Positions 26,249-36,280 of a stretch of 64,000 nucleotides of DNA are shown in pieces; within the stretch, counting starts at the first letter, position 1; the number at the start of each line of letters is the position of its first letter. Under the pieces are notes generated by a model that saw only the letters and a list, made by a program, of their open reading frames with translations, was not told where the DNA came from and ran no database searches. The DNA is from Leptospira levettii (GTDB lineage: Bacteria > Spirochaetota > Leptospiria > Leptospirales > Leptospiraceae), in assembly GCF_002812085.1 (NCBI RefSeq), contig NZ_NPDM01000001.1, forward strand, positions 186,001 through 250,000, in the 5' to 3' direction. The translations under genes were made by a program, and so were the position numbers.

Positions 26249-27839
26249 TTCCTACTTCACTTACACAGCGTTAGCTGCTATAGGTTTTGCACTCTCTCTT
26301 GAGCCTTACGGTTTTGTCACCGCAGGGTTTGTGTGTGTCTTATTCATTCTCCTCGTCACAAAAGAAATCATTCGAGTGGGAACATTCCGTTTTGCGATTC
26401 TTTGTACCGTTCTTTTTTCCTTTTTGGTAACATTTACTTCGTTTTATTGGATGTGGAGTGCGATCAAAAATATTTCTTCACAAGGGAACTTTGTCACATC
26501 CATTCTCTTCTTACTATACGCGATTCTATCATTTTATAAAATTGGAGTGGTATTTGTTTCCGCTTATTTCGTACAGAAATATCGTTTGGTAAGCGAAACA
26601 AAGTTTTATCTTTTGATTTTCCCTGCTCTTTTCCTGATTTCAGATTGGATCTGCCCTATGATTTTTCCTGTGTATTGGGGTGATCTCTTCCGAAACCAAA
26701 TCCTTTGGCGCCAGATGGCACGTTTTGGAACCGAGGTGCTTGGTGTCGTTTCCGTTGTTTCCGTATCTTTACTTTACCTGATGGTGAGCCATAAAATTTC
26801 CAATTGGAAAGAATCAATATTATACTTGGCTCCGATTTTTTTTATTTTCTCTACCAATTTATATTTTTTGGCAGAAACGATCCCATCAGGAAAAAACCTA
26901 CATATGGTTTTAGTCCAACCAAACACACCATATGCGAAAAATGAAATCAGAGAAAACTTTGATTTTATGACTAAAACCTTACAAGATGTTTATAATCTTT
27001 CAGAGGAAGCCATACGCAATGCTCCAAAACCAATCGATGTGATTGTTTTACCAGAATCTTCCATTCCTTTTTTAGGTACATTGCCATCTGATCATACAAA
27101 CTCAACTTATAGCCAAAGTTTTGTAGATATTACAACCAATCTTGTCAGGAAGGCGAATACTACACTAATTTTCAATGAACTCGTCTGGGACCAAGGATCC
27201 AGAAATTCATTTAGTACACTACATCCAATCACCTTACAAATAGATAGGCGATACAAACACATCCTTTTACCATTTGGAGAATACCTTCCTTTCGAAGATA
27301 AACTGCCTTTCTTAAAATACCTATTCCCCGAAGTAAGCCACCATATTCCATATGGTGAATTTTCATCTCAAAACATCCAAACCAAATCCAATGAGTCTGT
27401 GATTTTGACGCCTCTCATTTGTTATGAAGTTTTGTATCCAGAATTTGTTAGACATATGGTAAAACATTCCCCTTCAGAGCTAATCATCAATCTCACAAAT
27501 GACTCATGGTTTGAAAGCCATACGGAAACAAAACAACATGCTGGTGCGGGAAGGTTAAGAGCGATTGAAACAGGAAGGCCCTACGTTCGAGCCGCTGTAT
27601 CAGGGATCACAACAGCATATGATCCTTGGGGAAGAGAGATGATGGGGGAATTACCTGTCTTTCAAAAAGCAATCGCCTATTTAGATGTGATGACCGTTTC
27701 CACACGGAGAGAGACTCCCTATTTACAAATTGGACCCTATCCTTGGAGGTTCATGGCTCTTTTTAGCTTATTTTTTGCATTTTTCACGAGTCCAAGAGCA
27801 TTCCACTCGCATAAAAAGAAAAATGAAATTGAAATTTAG
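26217..27839 (+). CDS. lnt: apolipoprotein N-acyltransferase-like (Lnt / CN-hydrolase) protein
   Basis: The protein is about 540 aa from the ATG at 26217 (a TTG at 26172 is possible); it overlaps the foldase gene by 32 bp. About six membrane segments precede a CN-hydrolase domain. The catalytic triad is visible: Glu in PESSIPFLG, Lys in RYKHILLPFGEYLPF and Cys in PLICYEVLYPEF. NLTNDSWF is another family signature. The enzyme adds the third acyl chain to lipoproteins in the inner membrane. Many spirochaetes have more than one lnt-like gene, so this may be a paralogue. Confidence 0.82.
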   Translation: MRIHSKIPGINSYFTYTALAAIGFALSLEPYGFVTAGFVCVLFILLVTKEIIRVGTFRFAILCTVLFSFLVTFTSFYWMWSAIKNISSQGNFVTSILFLLYAILSFYKIGVVFVSAYFVQKYRLVSETKFYLLIFPALFLISDWICPMIFPVYWGDLFRNQILWRQMARFGTEVLGVVSVVSVSLLYLMVSHKISNWKESILYLAPIFFIFSTNLYFLAETIPSGKNLHMVLVQPNTPYAKNEIRENFDFMTKTLQDVYNLSEEAIRNAPKPIDVIVLPESSIPFLGTLPSDHTNSTYSQSFVDITTNLVRKANTTLIFNELVWDQGSRNSFSTLHPITLQIDRRYKHILLPFGEYLPFEDKLPFLKYLFPEVSHHIPYGEFSSQNIQTKSNESVILTPLICYEVLYPEFVRHMVKHSPSELIINLTNDSWFESHTETKQHAGAGRLRAIETGRPYVRAAVSGITTAYDPWGREMMGELPVFQKAIAYLDVMTVSTRRETPYLQIGPYPWRFMALFSLFFAFFTSPRAFHSHKKKNEIEI

Positions 27840-27864
27840 CATAGGATAGAAAGGCTATTCGAAT

Positions 27865-28161
27865 ATGGAATGGGAAAAAATACTTCGCGATGCAGTCAAA
27901 GAAAACTCAATTAAGGAGTTGTATCTTAGAAAGGTACCATCGTTAAAGACTTGCGAAGATTGGAATAAGGTAGTTGAAGTGGGAACCGTTGACCACAAAA
28001 CGAAATATGCATACTACAAGGGTGGGCTTGTGAAATATGGAGAACGTTTGTTCTTTGTCACCCAAGAAAGATTGGATGCAGTTTCCCCTTTTCGCAAATG
28101 GGATTTTAAAAACAAAATCAAAGTCACTGATCCAGAAATGACTGCTGGTGAAAAAAAGTAA
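27865..28161 (+). CDS. hypothetical protein
   Basis: The 98-aa protein has a good ribosome-binding site (AGAAAGG, ten bases upstream). It is basic, with WEKILRDAVKEN at the start and no membrane segment or signal. Two beta-type stretches (THKTKYAYYKGGLVKYGERLFFV-like) suggest a small globular fold. It is the last gene before a bidirectional terminator and follows lnt by 25 bp. No family was recognised. Confidence 0.7.
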   Translation: MEWEKILRDAVKENSIKELYLRKVPSLKTCEDWNKVVEVGTVDHKTKYAYYKGGLVKYGERLFFVTQERLDAVSPFRKWDFKNKIKVTDPEMTAGEKK

Positions 28162-28202
28162 GCGATTCCCCGAATCGATTCTCCTTCCTTCAAACGGAAG
28201 GT

Positions 28203-28237
28203 AAAAAAAAGACCAACAATCGTTGGTCTTTTTTTTT
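28203..28237. terminator. bidirectional terminator
   Basis: Stem GACCAAC/GTTGGTC with an AATC loop, an A run on the left and nine T on the right. It lies between two convergent genes and can serve both. Confidence 0.85.
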
Positions 28238-28283
28238 GAATGGTTCTAATGAGAACCCATACTTGCTTGATGCAGGAAAGATT

Positions 28284-30284
28284 TTAACGATTCAATCGAA
28301 TGATCATATTGAGTTTTTCAGCAATGGCAATTACTTCCATTACTTTTGATTTTTCAATGATGATCCCTGTTGGACTCACTTCTTCTAATACAAATTTTTT
28401 CCCTTTGATTTGACCAAGTAGAAGTTCCATCACTTGGGAATCTTTTGTTCGGAGGAGAACAGAGTCTTCTGTAATCGTTACGATTGGTAAATTGTTTCCC
28501 CAATCATCGAGTAAGAAGAGTAAGTTTTGTGCAAGATCAGCTTTCGAAGACTCACGTAAAAAATGGATAAAGGTTTCTTTATCATAACCAAGTAAAATCC
28601 CCAATTGGAAACTATCTTTGGTAAGTAAAAACGTATACACTCGATCATAATCTTTGAGTTCACAAAACGCTTTGAGTAAGTGGATTCCATGTAAGGAAAC
28701 TCGATCAGGGAACGCAATGATCGAAAAGTCTGGGTTGATGGTAATCCCACCCTTTTCTGTTACCGTTACGAGTGGCTCATGGTTGAAGTAATGGAGTCCT
28801 AGTTCTGATAAACTTAGATTCCTTTGAGGGTATTCCACTTCGATGAGACCAAAAAGTTGTAAGTAAAAAATAGCAGAGATGATTTCTTTTCTGAGATCTG
28901 CCAAATCTTCTTCGTATGTTTTGATTTGGAAGGTAGGAGAAAATACCAAATGGTCACGAATGATATGGGAAAATATCACTGATGTATTGATTTTTCCGTG
29001 TGCCATAATGAGTTTTACAGTTTTATCTAAAATTCCTTTTTCATAAAAAGGGACTTCAGTAGCAGTAAACACTTCTGGGGGATTTAACCTACGAGTCCTT
29101 GCTTCATTCACTTCATGAATGACAAGTTTCATGATTTCAAAAATATCTTTTTTCAGGAACTCATCTGTTTCTTGGATTAAGATAACATTTTCGCCCTTGA
29201 TATCCACATAACCTAACAGTTTTAAGATGGGGAGAATGAGTTCAATTTGATAAACTTGGCTTTTTTCAGGGAATATTTCAATATCAGGTGATAAAAGTTC
29301 TGTTTCTGTTCTTTTATGATCCGCTTGTTTGATTTTTCCTGACTTGGCAAGGTTCAAACCTTTTCTAGAAATATAAGAAATGAGTTTTTTTACGTTTAAG
29401 AAAAAATCGAGTCCGTTTGCAGAAATTTTTTCCTGACGAACACGAGTTCCCTTTTTTACAGGAGGTAAAATAGGAGAAAATTGTAAATGGTCGAGAATTT
29501 CCTTTGGAATGACAATCACACGAATGAATTTGTCTTCCACATAATACAAATCTCGAACTAAATAAAGTGCTGTTAGGTGAGGGATGGTTTGTTCAAACTT
29601 CCCACGACTGACTGTGATGTAATTGCGAATGGTTTCGGCTTCGATCACACCACCGTGTATGTAAATTTGGTGTAATACATCTTTATCAAAATCAGAGAGT
29701 TCATCGATGAGTTTTTGTAAAACTTCAGCACTGAGTGCATTCTTTAAAAAGGTTTCAATGTGTTCGCCTTTTTTTGCACCAACTGCTTCCTTCCATTCCT
29801 CGGGAAGTTCCGCAAGGGTTGCTTTGTGAAGTGTTTTCTCAATGGAATACTTAAATTTTTCACCCTTAGGATTTGTTTCTACTTTGATGAGTTTTTGATA
29901 TTCGTCATAAGTATGGTATTTATCTAAATTATTAGTAAGGCGTTCGCGGTTTTTTCTTTGGTATAATAAATAGTACTTTCGAAGAACGTTTAGTTCCATC
30001 TCCACGTTGATGGGAGGAATGTTGACCTTTCTTGAAATTTCTCCGAGGGTCATCACTCCTTTGTTTTTCAAAATGGAGGTGAGGATGTTCACTTGAAGGG
30101 GAGTGAACTTTTCCAAAACACCTTTTAGGTAAAATTCGTTTTGGAAAATCTCCATGAGACCCAAAATGGTCGATTTTTTGTCCTTTCCTGGGATCTTTTG
30201 GATGTTCCAAAGGCTTGCGATTTTTTTGATCTCATTGAGATCGAGTTTCTCTAACTCTTGGTACAGGACAGTTTCTTGGCTCAT
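28284..30284 (-). CDS. helicase-associated C-terminal domain protein (Helicase_C_3-like)
   Basis: The 666-aa protein has winged-helix-like segments near the N-terminus ([28 protein letters not shown]) and a C-terminal half resembling the Helicase_C_3 domain ([55 protein letters not shown]). No Walker motifs are seen, so it has the accessory domain without the motor. In actinobacteria similar proteins sit near XPB-type helicases. It starts 116 bp from the divergent UbiB-like gene. The role is unknown; DNA binding is likely. Confidence 0.55.
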   Translation of the reverse strand: MSQETVLYQELEKLDLNEIKKIASLWNIQKIPGKDKKSTILGLMEIFQNEFYLKGVLEKFTPLQVNILTSILKNKGVMTLGEISRKVNIPPINVEMELNVLRKYYLLYQRKNRERLTNNLDKYHTYDEYQKLIKVETNPKGEKFKYSIEKTLHKATLAELPEEWKEAVGAKKGEHIETFLKNALSAEVLQKLIDELSDFDKDVLHQIYIHGGVIEAETIRNYITVSRGKFEQTIPHLTALYLVRDLYYVEDKFIRVIVIPKEILDHLQFSPILPPVKKGTRVRQEKISANGLDFFLNVKKLISYISRKGLNLAKSGKIKQADHKRTETELLSPDIEIFPEKSQVYQIELILPILKLLGYVDIKGENVILIQETDEFLKKDIFEIMKLVIHEVNEARTRRLNPPEVFTATEVPFYEKGILDKTVKLIMAHGKINTSVIFSHIIRDHLVFSPTFQIKTYEEDLADLRKEIISAIFYLQLFGLIEVEYPQRNLSLSELGLHYFNHEPLVTVTEKGGITINPDFSIIAFPDRVSLHGIHLLKAFCELKDYDRVYTFLLTKDSFQLGILLGYDKETFIHFLRESSKADLAQNLLFLLDDWGNNLPIVTITEDSVLLRTKDSQVMELLLGQIKGKKFVLEEVSPTGIIIEKSKVMEVIAIAEKLNMIIRLNR

Positions 30285-30399
30285 GGGTGCGATTTGATAA
30301 GTTTTTGGTTGGGACCTAATCCTGCAACTCTATTTCAATTGTAGGTTCGGAGTCCATTTTGTCGTTTCCAATCCCCATTTAGGTCGCAAATTAGGGCTT

Positions 30400-31704
30400 A
30401 TGGACTCTTTTTCCGAAATAGTATCTTTCGGTCTCCACTCAAGCCTTCGTGTGGCCCATTCCAGTTTTGTGTTTTCTACGAGACTCCTTGGAATCCTAAC
30501 CAAACTGGCAAAAGGAAACCCAAACCATAGAGAAATCGCCATCTCCCTCAGGGAAGCCTTTTCCCAATTAGGTGCCACCTATATCAAACTGGGTCAATTC
30601 ATTGCAAGTGCCCCATCTCTTTTTCCCATCGAGTATGTGGAAGAAATGCAAGCCTGTCTTGATTCCGTAAGACCCGTACAATTCCGAGAAATCCGTTCCT
30701 CTGTCGAACGGGAACTAGGTGGAAAACTAGAATCCCTCTTCCATAGTTTTGAAGAAACACCTCTTGCCTCAGCTTCCATCGCCCAAGTACATGCGGCCGT
30801 GACAAAAGAAGGCCTTGATGTAGTTGTCAAAGTACAAAGACCTGACGTCCACCTAACATTAAAAACCGACATGCAGATTTTAGGAATTCTCACCAAAGTT
30901 CTAGAAATCATAGCTCCTGAATTTAAAAAATCGGGACTCACTGCGATGTTCCAAGAATTTCAAACTTCGATCTTACAAGAGATCGATTTTATCCAAGAAG
31001 CCAAAAATATCGAAGAGTTCGAATCTTATCTGTTAAAAGCGAAAGAAACAAGGGCAAGAGTGCCTCGTGTGTATCATACTCTTTCTACCAAAAAAGTATT
31101 AACCATGGAACGGTTTTATGGAGTTCCCATCACAGATGAAAAAGGGTTAAAACAATTTACAGACAATCCAAGAAAAGTATTAAGTGATGCGCTAGAGATT
31201 TGGTTTTCTTCTTTATCCAACCAAGGTTTTTTCCATGCAGATGTTCACGCTGGAAATTTAATGATCCTTAAAGACGGAAGTATTGGATTTATAGATTTTG
31301 GGATTGTTGGAAGGATATCACCAAAAATTTGGAGAGGGTTAATGCTTTTCACACAAGGGATTGGAATTGGTGAACCAACACTCGTGGCGAAAGGACTTGT
31401 GGAAATGGATTCAACAGATAGTGGAGTGAACCCTACTCTACTTGCCAAAGAGTTAGATTCTGTATTCAATGAATTAGAATCAGTCTACGTACATTTAACT
31501 GAAAACGAAATGTTTGATGAATCGAAGGTGAATCGAATCATGTTCGAAATGAAGGAAATTGCTGAAAAAAATGGATTAAAAATTCCAAGAGAATTTGCCC
31601 TCCTCATGAAACAAATGTTATACTTTGATCGTTATGTAAAATCCATGGCACCTGAAATCAATTTATTCCGAGACTCTCAAAACTTTGTAATCGGGAAAAC
31701 ATGA
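30400..31704 (+). CDS. ABC1/UbiB-family atypical kinase
   Basis: The 434-aa protein belongs to the AarF/UbiB/ADCK group. The KxGQ extension (YIKLGQFIAS, K63-Q66) that blocks the active site, the alanine-rich loop ASASIAQVHAA, the lysine in VVVKVQRPDV, HADVHAGNLM and the DFGIVG metal-binding motif are all present. Members support quinone biosynthesis or lipid handling and show ATPase activity. There is no C-terminal membrane hairpin as in UbiB. Its stop overlaps the start of feoA by 4 bp, tying it to iron transport, an unusual pairing. Confidence 0.92.
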   Translation: MDSFSEIVSFGLHSSLRVAHSSFVFSTRLLGILTKLAKGNPNHREIAISLREAFSQLGATYIKLGQFIASAPSLFPIEYVEEMQACLDSVRPVQFREIRSSVERELGGKLESLFHSFEETPLASASIAQVHAAVTKEGLDVVVKVQRPDVHLTLKTDMQILGILTKVLEIIAPEFKKSGLTAMFQEFQTSILQEIDFIQEAKNIEEFESYLLKAKETRARVPRVYHTLSTKKVLTMERFYGVPITDEKGLKQFTDNPRKVLSDALEIWFSSLSNQGFFHADVHAGNLMILKDGSIGFIDFGIVGRISPKIWRGLMLFTQGIGIGEPTLVAKGLVEMDSTDSGVNPTLLAKELDSVFNELESVYVHLTENEMFDESKVNRIMFEMKEIAEKNGLKIPREFALLMKQMLYFDRYVKSMAPEINLFRDSQNFVIGKT

Positions 31705-31934
31705 CATTACTCGATTTACACGAAGGTGATTCTGCTGTGATCCAGTCCATTAACATGGACCAATTGCCCAAACAAATGCTAACAGAACTATTGGAACTTG
31801 GCTTTTTCCCTGGTGCAGAAATTCGATTAAAAACAAAATCGAAGTACCTTGGTAAACTGATTTGTTCTCTTGGTGAAACCACAATTGGGCTTCGTATGAA
31901 GGACGGAGAAGCGATTTTACTAAAAACCAAATAA
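31701..31934 (+). CDS. feoA: FeoA-family iron-transport accessory protein
   Basis: The 77-aa cytoplasmic protein has the SH3-like FeoA fold: LLDLHEGDSAVIQSI at the start, LLELGFFPGAEIRL in the middle and LGETTIGLRMKDGEAILL near the end. FeoA is needed for FeoB-dependent Fe2+ uptake. It overlaps the UbiB-like gene and lies 3 bp before feoB. Confidence 0.92.
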   Translation: MTLLDLHEGDSAVIQSINMDQLPKQMLTELLELGFFPGAEIRLKTKSKYLGKLICSLGETTIGLRMKDGEAILLKTK

Positions 31935-31937
31935 ACG

Positions 31938-34010
31938 ATGAAACAAAAAAACATTTACCTAGTCGGGAATCCAAATTGTGGGAAAACCACTTTATTCAAT
32001 CAACTCACTGGCCTAAACCAAAAAACAGGAAACTTTAGCGGTGTCACTGTTGAAAAAAAAGAAGGTTTCGTTTCTTTACCAAACTTAGAATTAAAAATTA
32101 CCGACTTACCAGGAACATACGGTCTTGGGGGAATTGCAGAAGATAAAAAAATTGCCTACGAAATTTTACTCAAACGGAAAGAGGATGAAGTAGTCATTTA
32201 TGTACTTGATGCCCTGAATTTAGAACGAGGGTTACAATTCTTATTACAAGTCATTGATATGGGTGTACCAACTTTAGTTGTTCTCACCATGAAAGATGTA
32301 TTGGAAAAAAAACGAATCCAATTTGATCTAAATGCTCTAAAACAAACATTAGGATTAGAAATTGTTCTCGTAAATGCAAAATCAGGCGAAGGAATTCCTG
32401 AACTAAAAAATCTACTTTCAAATGAAAATTGTTTTCGAAAACAAAAACGACTTTGGAAGTGGGAACCAAAAGAGGAATCCTTATTTACCAAACTTAAGAA
32501 ACAACTCAACATCGATACAAACGAAGCAGAATTCTTTTTATCACAAGCCTTAAAATATTTAAATGGAGACACTCACTTACAGGACAATCGATATCTAAAC
32601 CAATTCCCAAACTCAACCAAACAAATCTTATCTGAAGAATTACAATCAACTCACTACCAGTTTGGTTACCAAGAAGAGATGATCCATAGATCCATATTCA
32701 TTAAAAAAATCATCTCTGAAACGATTTTATCTCCAATTTCGAAAAATGGAGGATTGGGAGAAAGATTAGATTCCATTTTTTTACACCCCATTCTGGGATT
32801 TTTATGTTTTTTCCTTTTAATGGGAATTTTATTTCAAAGTTTATTTACTTTTGCAGAAATCCCAATGGATATGATTGAAGTTGGAATTACACAATTGCAA
32901 GGATACACGACGATGTATTTACCAGATGGTCCGTTTCGTTCCCTTCTCGTTGAAGGGATATTAGGTGGAGTTGGAAGTGTGGTTGTATTTGTCCCTCAAA
33001 TTGCCCTCCTCTTTTTATTCATTGGAATCTTAGAAGAATCTGGTTATTTGGCTCGTGCAAGTTTTCTCATGGACCGACTTATGGGTAAATTTGGTTTATC
33101 AGGAAAGTCGTTTATCCCCCTTCTCTCTTCGGCCGCTTGTGCAGTGCCAGCTATCCTTGGAACAAGGACAATTGAAAACAAATCAGACCGATTAACAACT
33201 ATTATGGTTTCGCCTCTCATCATGTGCTCGGCTAGATACCCAGTTTATATTTTGATTGTCGGTACGGTATTTAGTTACCCGCCAATTTTTGGGATTTTGA
33301 ATGTACAAGGATTTGTACTTTTTTCAATGTTTTTTCTCGGCATGATCGTTAGTTTTGCATTTGCACTACTCTTTAGAAAAACTGTTTTTAAAGAAAATGC
33401 ATCATACTTTGTGATGGAATTACCCAGGTATAACATTCCTTCTTTCAAAAGTTTATTCTTCACTGTATATGGTAAGGTAAAATCATTTTTAGCGACAGCT
33501 GGCCAAATCATTCTCTATATCTCTGTCTTATTATGGTTTTTAAGCCATTTTCCAGCGGAATATAAAGACAATGTTTGGAAAACAAGTCCCATCGAAACTT
33601 CCTACATCGGTCGAGTGGGTAAGGTGATGGAACCAACAATTGCACCACTTGGGTTTGATTGGAAAATCGGAATTTCAATCCTTACTTCCTTTGCCGCGAG
33701 AGAAGTGATGGTATCCACCTTAGCTGTATTATACGGATCGGAAGAAGAAGGGGAAGAATCGGAATCCTTACGAGAGACCTTAAGGTCTGATCGTAGGTCA
33801 GATGGTACCTTGGTCTGGACACCCCTTACTGGAGTTTCCCTCCTACTCTTTTTTGCCTTTGCAAGCCAATGTATGTCGACACTTGCCGTTACCAAAAAGG
33901 AAACAGGGAGTTTGTTATGGCCTACTGTGCAGTTTTTGTATATGACCACACTTGCCATCACAAGTTCACTTCTGGTTTACCAATTAGGAAAAATTTTAGG
34001 ATTTGTTTAA
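31938..34010 (+). CDS. feoB: FeoB ferrous iron transporter
   Basis: The 690-aa protein has an N-terminal G domain and a membrane part with Gate motifs (SFLMDRLMGKFGLSGKSFIPLLSSAACAVPAILGTRTI). The G1 motif GNPNCGKTT (residues 10-18) and G3 DLPGTYG are normal. The G4 motif, usually NxxD, reads TMKD (117-120), so base recognition may be altered. The G5 position was not assigned. The protein imports Fe2+ into the cytoplasm. No feoC gene is seen. Confidence 0.95.
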   Translation: MKQKNIYLVGNPNCGKTTLFNQLTGLNQKTGNFSGVTVEKKEGFVSLPNLELKITDLPGTYGLGGIAEDKKIAYEILLKRKEDEVVIYVLDALNLERGLQFLLQVIDMGVPTLVVLTMKDVLEKKRIQFDLNALKQTLGLEIVLVNAKSGEGIPELKNLLSNENCFRKQKRLWKWEPKEESLFTKLKKQLNIDTNEAEFFLSQALKYLNGDTHLQDNRYLNQFPNSTKQILSEELQSTHYQFGYQEEMIHRSIFIKKIISETILSPISKNGGLGERLDSIFLHPILGFLCFFLLMGILFQSLFTFAEIPMDMIEVGITQLQGYTTMYLPDGPFRSLLVEGILGGVGSVVVFVPQIALLFLFIGILEESGYLARASFLMDRLMGKFGLSGKSFIPLLSSAACAVPAILGTRTIENKSDRLTTIMVSPLIMCSARYPVYILIVGTVFSYPPIFGILNVQGFVLFSMFFLGMIVSFAFALLFRKTVFKENASYFVMELPRYNIPSFKSLFFTVYGKVKSFLATAGQIILYISVLLWFLSHFPAEYKDNVWKTSPIETSYIGRVGKVMEPTIAPLGFDWKIGISILTSFAAREVMVSTLAVLYGSEEEGEESESLRETLRSDRRSDGTLVWTPLTGVSLLLFFAFASQCMSTLAVTKKETGSLLWPTVQFLYMTTLAITSSLLVYQLGKILGFV

Positions 34011-34040
34011 TCTGCCGACAATGAATGCAAGAGGTTTACT

Positions 34041-35027
34041 TTGGATTTTCATATCGGGAACAAAACTCTAACTCGCAACTCAAGTCCCTATTTGGTGGCA
34101 GAAATTGGACTCAATCATAATGCCAATTTAGAAATTGGGAAACGCACCATCGAAAAGGCAAAAGAATCAGGTGCCCATGCGGTCAAGTTCCAAACCTACC
34201 GCACAGAAGAATTCATTGATGCCAAAAACCCTGATGTAAAGTTTTTATTTGATATCTTCAAACAGTATGAGTTGGATGAAAACTTTCATCGTGAATTCCA
34301 AAAAACAGCTTTGGATTTAGGACTCGATTTTTTTTCCACTCCCCTTTGCGATTCTGCAGTGGATTTGTTAGAAAACCTCAATGTTCCTATTTATAAAATT
34401 GCATCAGGAGATATCGTCAACTTATCTCTGTTAAACAAAGTAATCAAAACAGGAAAACCTATCATAGTCTCCACCGGCGCGGCCTTACCAGAAGAAGTGA
34501 TTCGTGCCATTTACAAATTCCAAAAAGAAAAAGTGGAAGTTTGTCTATTACATTGTGTATCCATGTACCCAACACCACTAGACAAAGTGAATCTACAATC
34601 CATTCCCTATTATTTAGATACAACAGATTATGTTGTTGGATTTAGTGACCATTCCGATGGGACACTTGCCTCCTCTCTCGCCATTGGTTTTGGTGCTGTT
34701 GTCATCGAAAAACATTTCACACTCGATCGAAATTTGGAAGGACCAGACCACACCATTTCGATGGATCCAGTTTCTTTTCGAAAATTGGCAGACGATACCA
34801 AACAAAGCCATCTTATGCGAGGTGAGTATGGGAAAAACACACATCCAGAAGAAACAAATGGATGGTTTTATGGCCGTAGGTCGTTATATAAACAAAACAA
34901 ATCAGTGATTAGCCTACGACCTGCACTCCATACAAAAGACAATACAGTATTAAATTCTTGGGAATTAGAAAAGGTAGGTGATCCTTCTCTTTTACCAGAA
35001 GGACCCATCCGATTGGCACCTAATTAG
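34041..35027 (+). CDS. NeuB-family sugar acid synthase
   Basis: The 328-aa protein starts with TTG, six bases after AGAGG. It is an N-acetylneuraminate / legionaminate synthase-like TIM barrel: VAEIGLNHNANLEIGKRTIEKAKESGAHAVKFQT, FSTPLCDSAVDLLENLNVPIYKIASGDI, STGAALPEEV and CLLHCVSMYPTPLD. It condenses PEP with a hexosamine derivative to form a nine-carbon sugar acid for surface glycans. A short antifreeze/SAF-like end (RRSLYKQNKSVISL) follows. It stands alone here, without the other biosynthesis genes. Confidence 0.85.
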   Translation: MDFHIGNKTLTRNSSPYLVAEIGLNHNANLEIGKRTIEKAKESGAHAVKFQTYRTEEFIDAKNPDVKFLFDIFKQYELDENFHREFQKTALDLGLDFFSTPLCDSAVDLLENLNVPIYKIASGDIVNLSLLNKVIKTGKPIIVSTGAALPEEVIRAIYKFQKEKVEVCLLHCVSMYPTPLDKVNLQSIPYYLDTTDYVVGFSDHSDGTLASSLAIGFGAVVIEKHFTLDRNLEGPDHTISMDPVSFRKLADDTKQSHLMRGEYGKNTHPEETNGWFYGRRSLYKQNKSVISLRPALHTKDNTVLNSWELEKVGDPSLLPEGPIRLAPN

Positions 35028-35045
35028 GTTTAGGTGCCGATAGTT

Positions 35046-36278
35046 TTACATCTTTTGGATGATTTGTTCCAATAATGTTTTTAAAAATACTGGATTTGGT
35101 GTTCCACTTTCAATCTTACGATCGTTGATAAAAAGAGAAGGAGTTGATTGGATATTCAATTTTTCTGCTTCGTCAATTTCTGCATTCAATTGGTTTTGAG
35201 CTTCTTTGGAAGCCATACATGCTTTTAATGTGGAAACATTGAGACCAATAAGGTTTGCCAAATTCACAACACTCGCACCTGAATGAGCTACTCCCTTTTC
35301 TAAGTTATCATACAATCCACGGTACATCGGTTCAAATTTTCCTTGTTTGTCTGCACAAATCGCCGCCATAGCTGCCACACAAGAAGTTGCCCCTGGTCTT
35401 GGTTGTTGCATGAGTCGGTTACAAGAACCATCCAATGGAAAATTTTTATACACTACTTTTACCATTCCATCATACTCAGAAAGCACTGTGTGTAATATAT
35501 GGCTAGTGTGAAGGCAGTGACCACAATTGTAATCCGCATACTTTACAATTGTGATAGGTGCATCTTTTTTTCCAATGAATGGAGAACCTTGGGTTTTGAT
35601 TCCAAGTGTTGGTTCTAAAAAGAAAGCATCAATTTTTGTTTGGATTTCTTTGGAATCCATTCCACGAGATGTGGCAAGGGTATTCGAAGATTCACTTTTC
35701 ACCCACATTTTACTCGATGCAAATCCAACGGAAAAACTAAAAAAGAAAACGAGTCCAAATGTGGTGATCCCTTCTTTTAAAGAAGATGAAATATTTAATT
35801 TTGGTTTCCCTTCTGTTTTCCATAACACAAACAAAATTGCCAAAAGAGAGATGGTGACTAGGTATGTGACAAAACACAATTGGCAAATTGTCCCAATGAT
35901 TCCCACAGAAATTCCCAAAAGAATCAGATCAAAAATAAATCCTAAAACCAAAACTGGGAATAGTAGAGAAATTAGTTTTGCCACTTCATCAGAATTTGTA
36001 CTTTTAGAAATGAGATAAAATGCATAAGTGATTAATCCATAAAATCCAAACCCAAGTAAGGCGATAGGAACATTACCTAAAAAGGGAACACCAGGAATGG
36101 CTGAGTAAGAACTTTCGGCGACTTTTAAACAAGAATCTCCACCACCTAATGCAGAACAAGCGGCTCCAGCTACATTATCAGTTCCAATTCCAAAATACTC
36201 TACTGCCAATAGGAACGAAAAAAGAAGTCCTAAAACTCCTACGACGAGACCACCGATTGCCAAATTTTTACGATTCAT
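35046..36278 (-). CDS. VKOR-DsbA fusion, disulfide bond formation
   Basis: The 410-aa protein joins a VKOR membrane domain to a DsbA/thioredoxin-like periplasmic domain. In VKOR, the loop cysteines C41 and C50 and the active pair CQLC (C132, C135) are present among four to five membrane helices. The periplasmic part has the redox pair CGHC (C252, C255) and later cysteines in CNRL and TSCVA. It oxidises exported proteins and passes electrons to quinone. It follows hisA by 2 bp and is likely co-transcribed with the his genes. Confidence 0.92.
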   Translation of the reverse strand: MNRKNLAIGGLVVGVLGLLFSFLLAVEYFGIGTDNVAGAACSALGGGDSCLKVAESSYSAIPGVPFLGNVPIALLGFGFYGLITYAFYLISKSTNSDEVAKLISLLFPVLVLGFIFDLILLGISVGIIGTICQLCFVTYLVTISLLAILFVLWKTEGKPKLNISSSLKEGITTFGLVFFFSFSVGFASSKMWVKSESSNTLATSRGMDSKEIQTKIDAFFLEPTLGIKTQGSPFIGKKDAPITIVKYADYNCGHCLHTSHILHTVLSEYDGMVKVVYKNFPLDGSCNRLMQQPRPGATSCVAAMAAICADKQGKFEPMYRGLYDNLEKGVAHSGASVVNLANLIGLNVSTLKACMASKEAQNQLNAEIDEAEKLNIQSTPSLFINDRKIESGTPNPVFLKTLLEQIIQKM

Positions 36279-36280
36279 TT

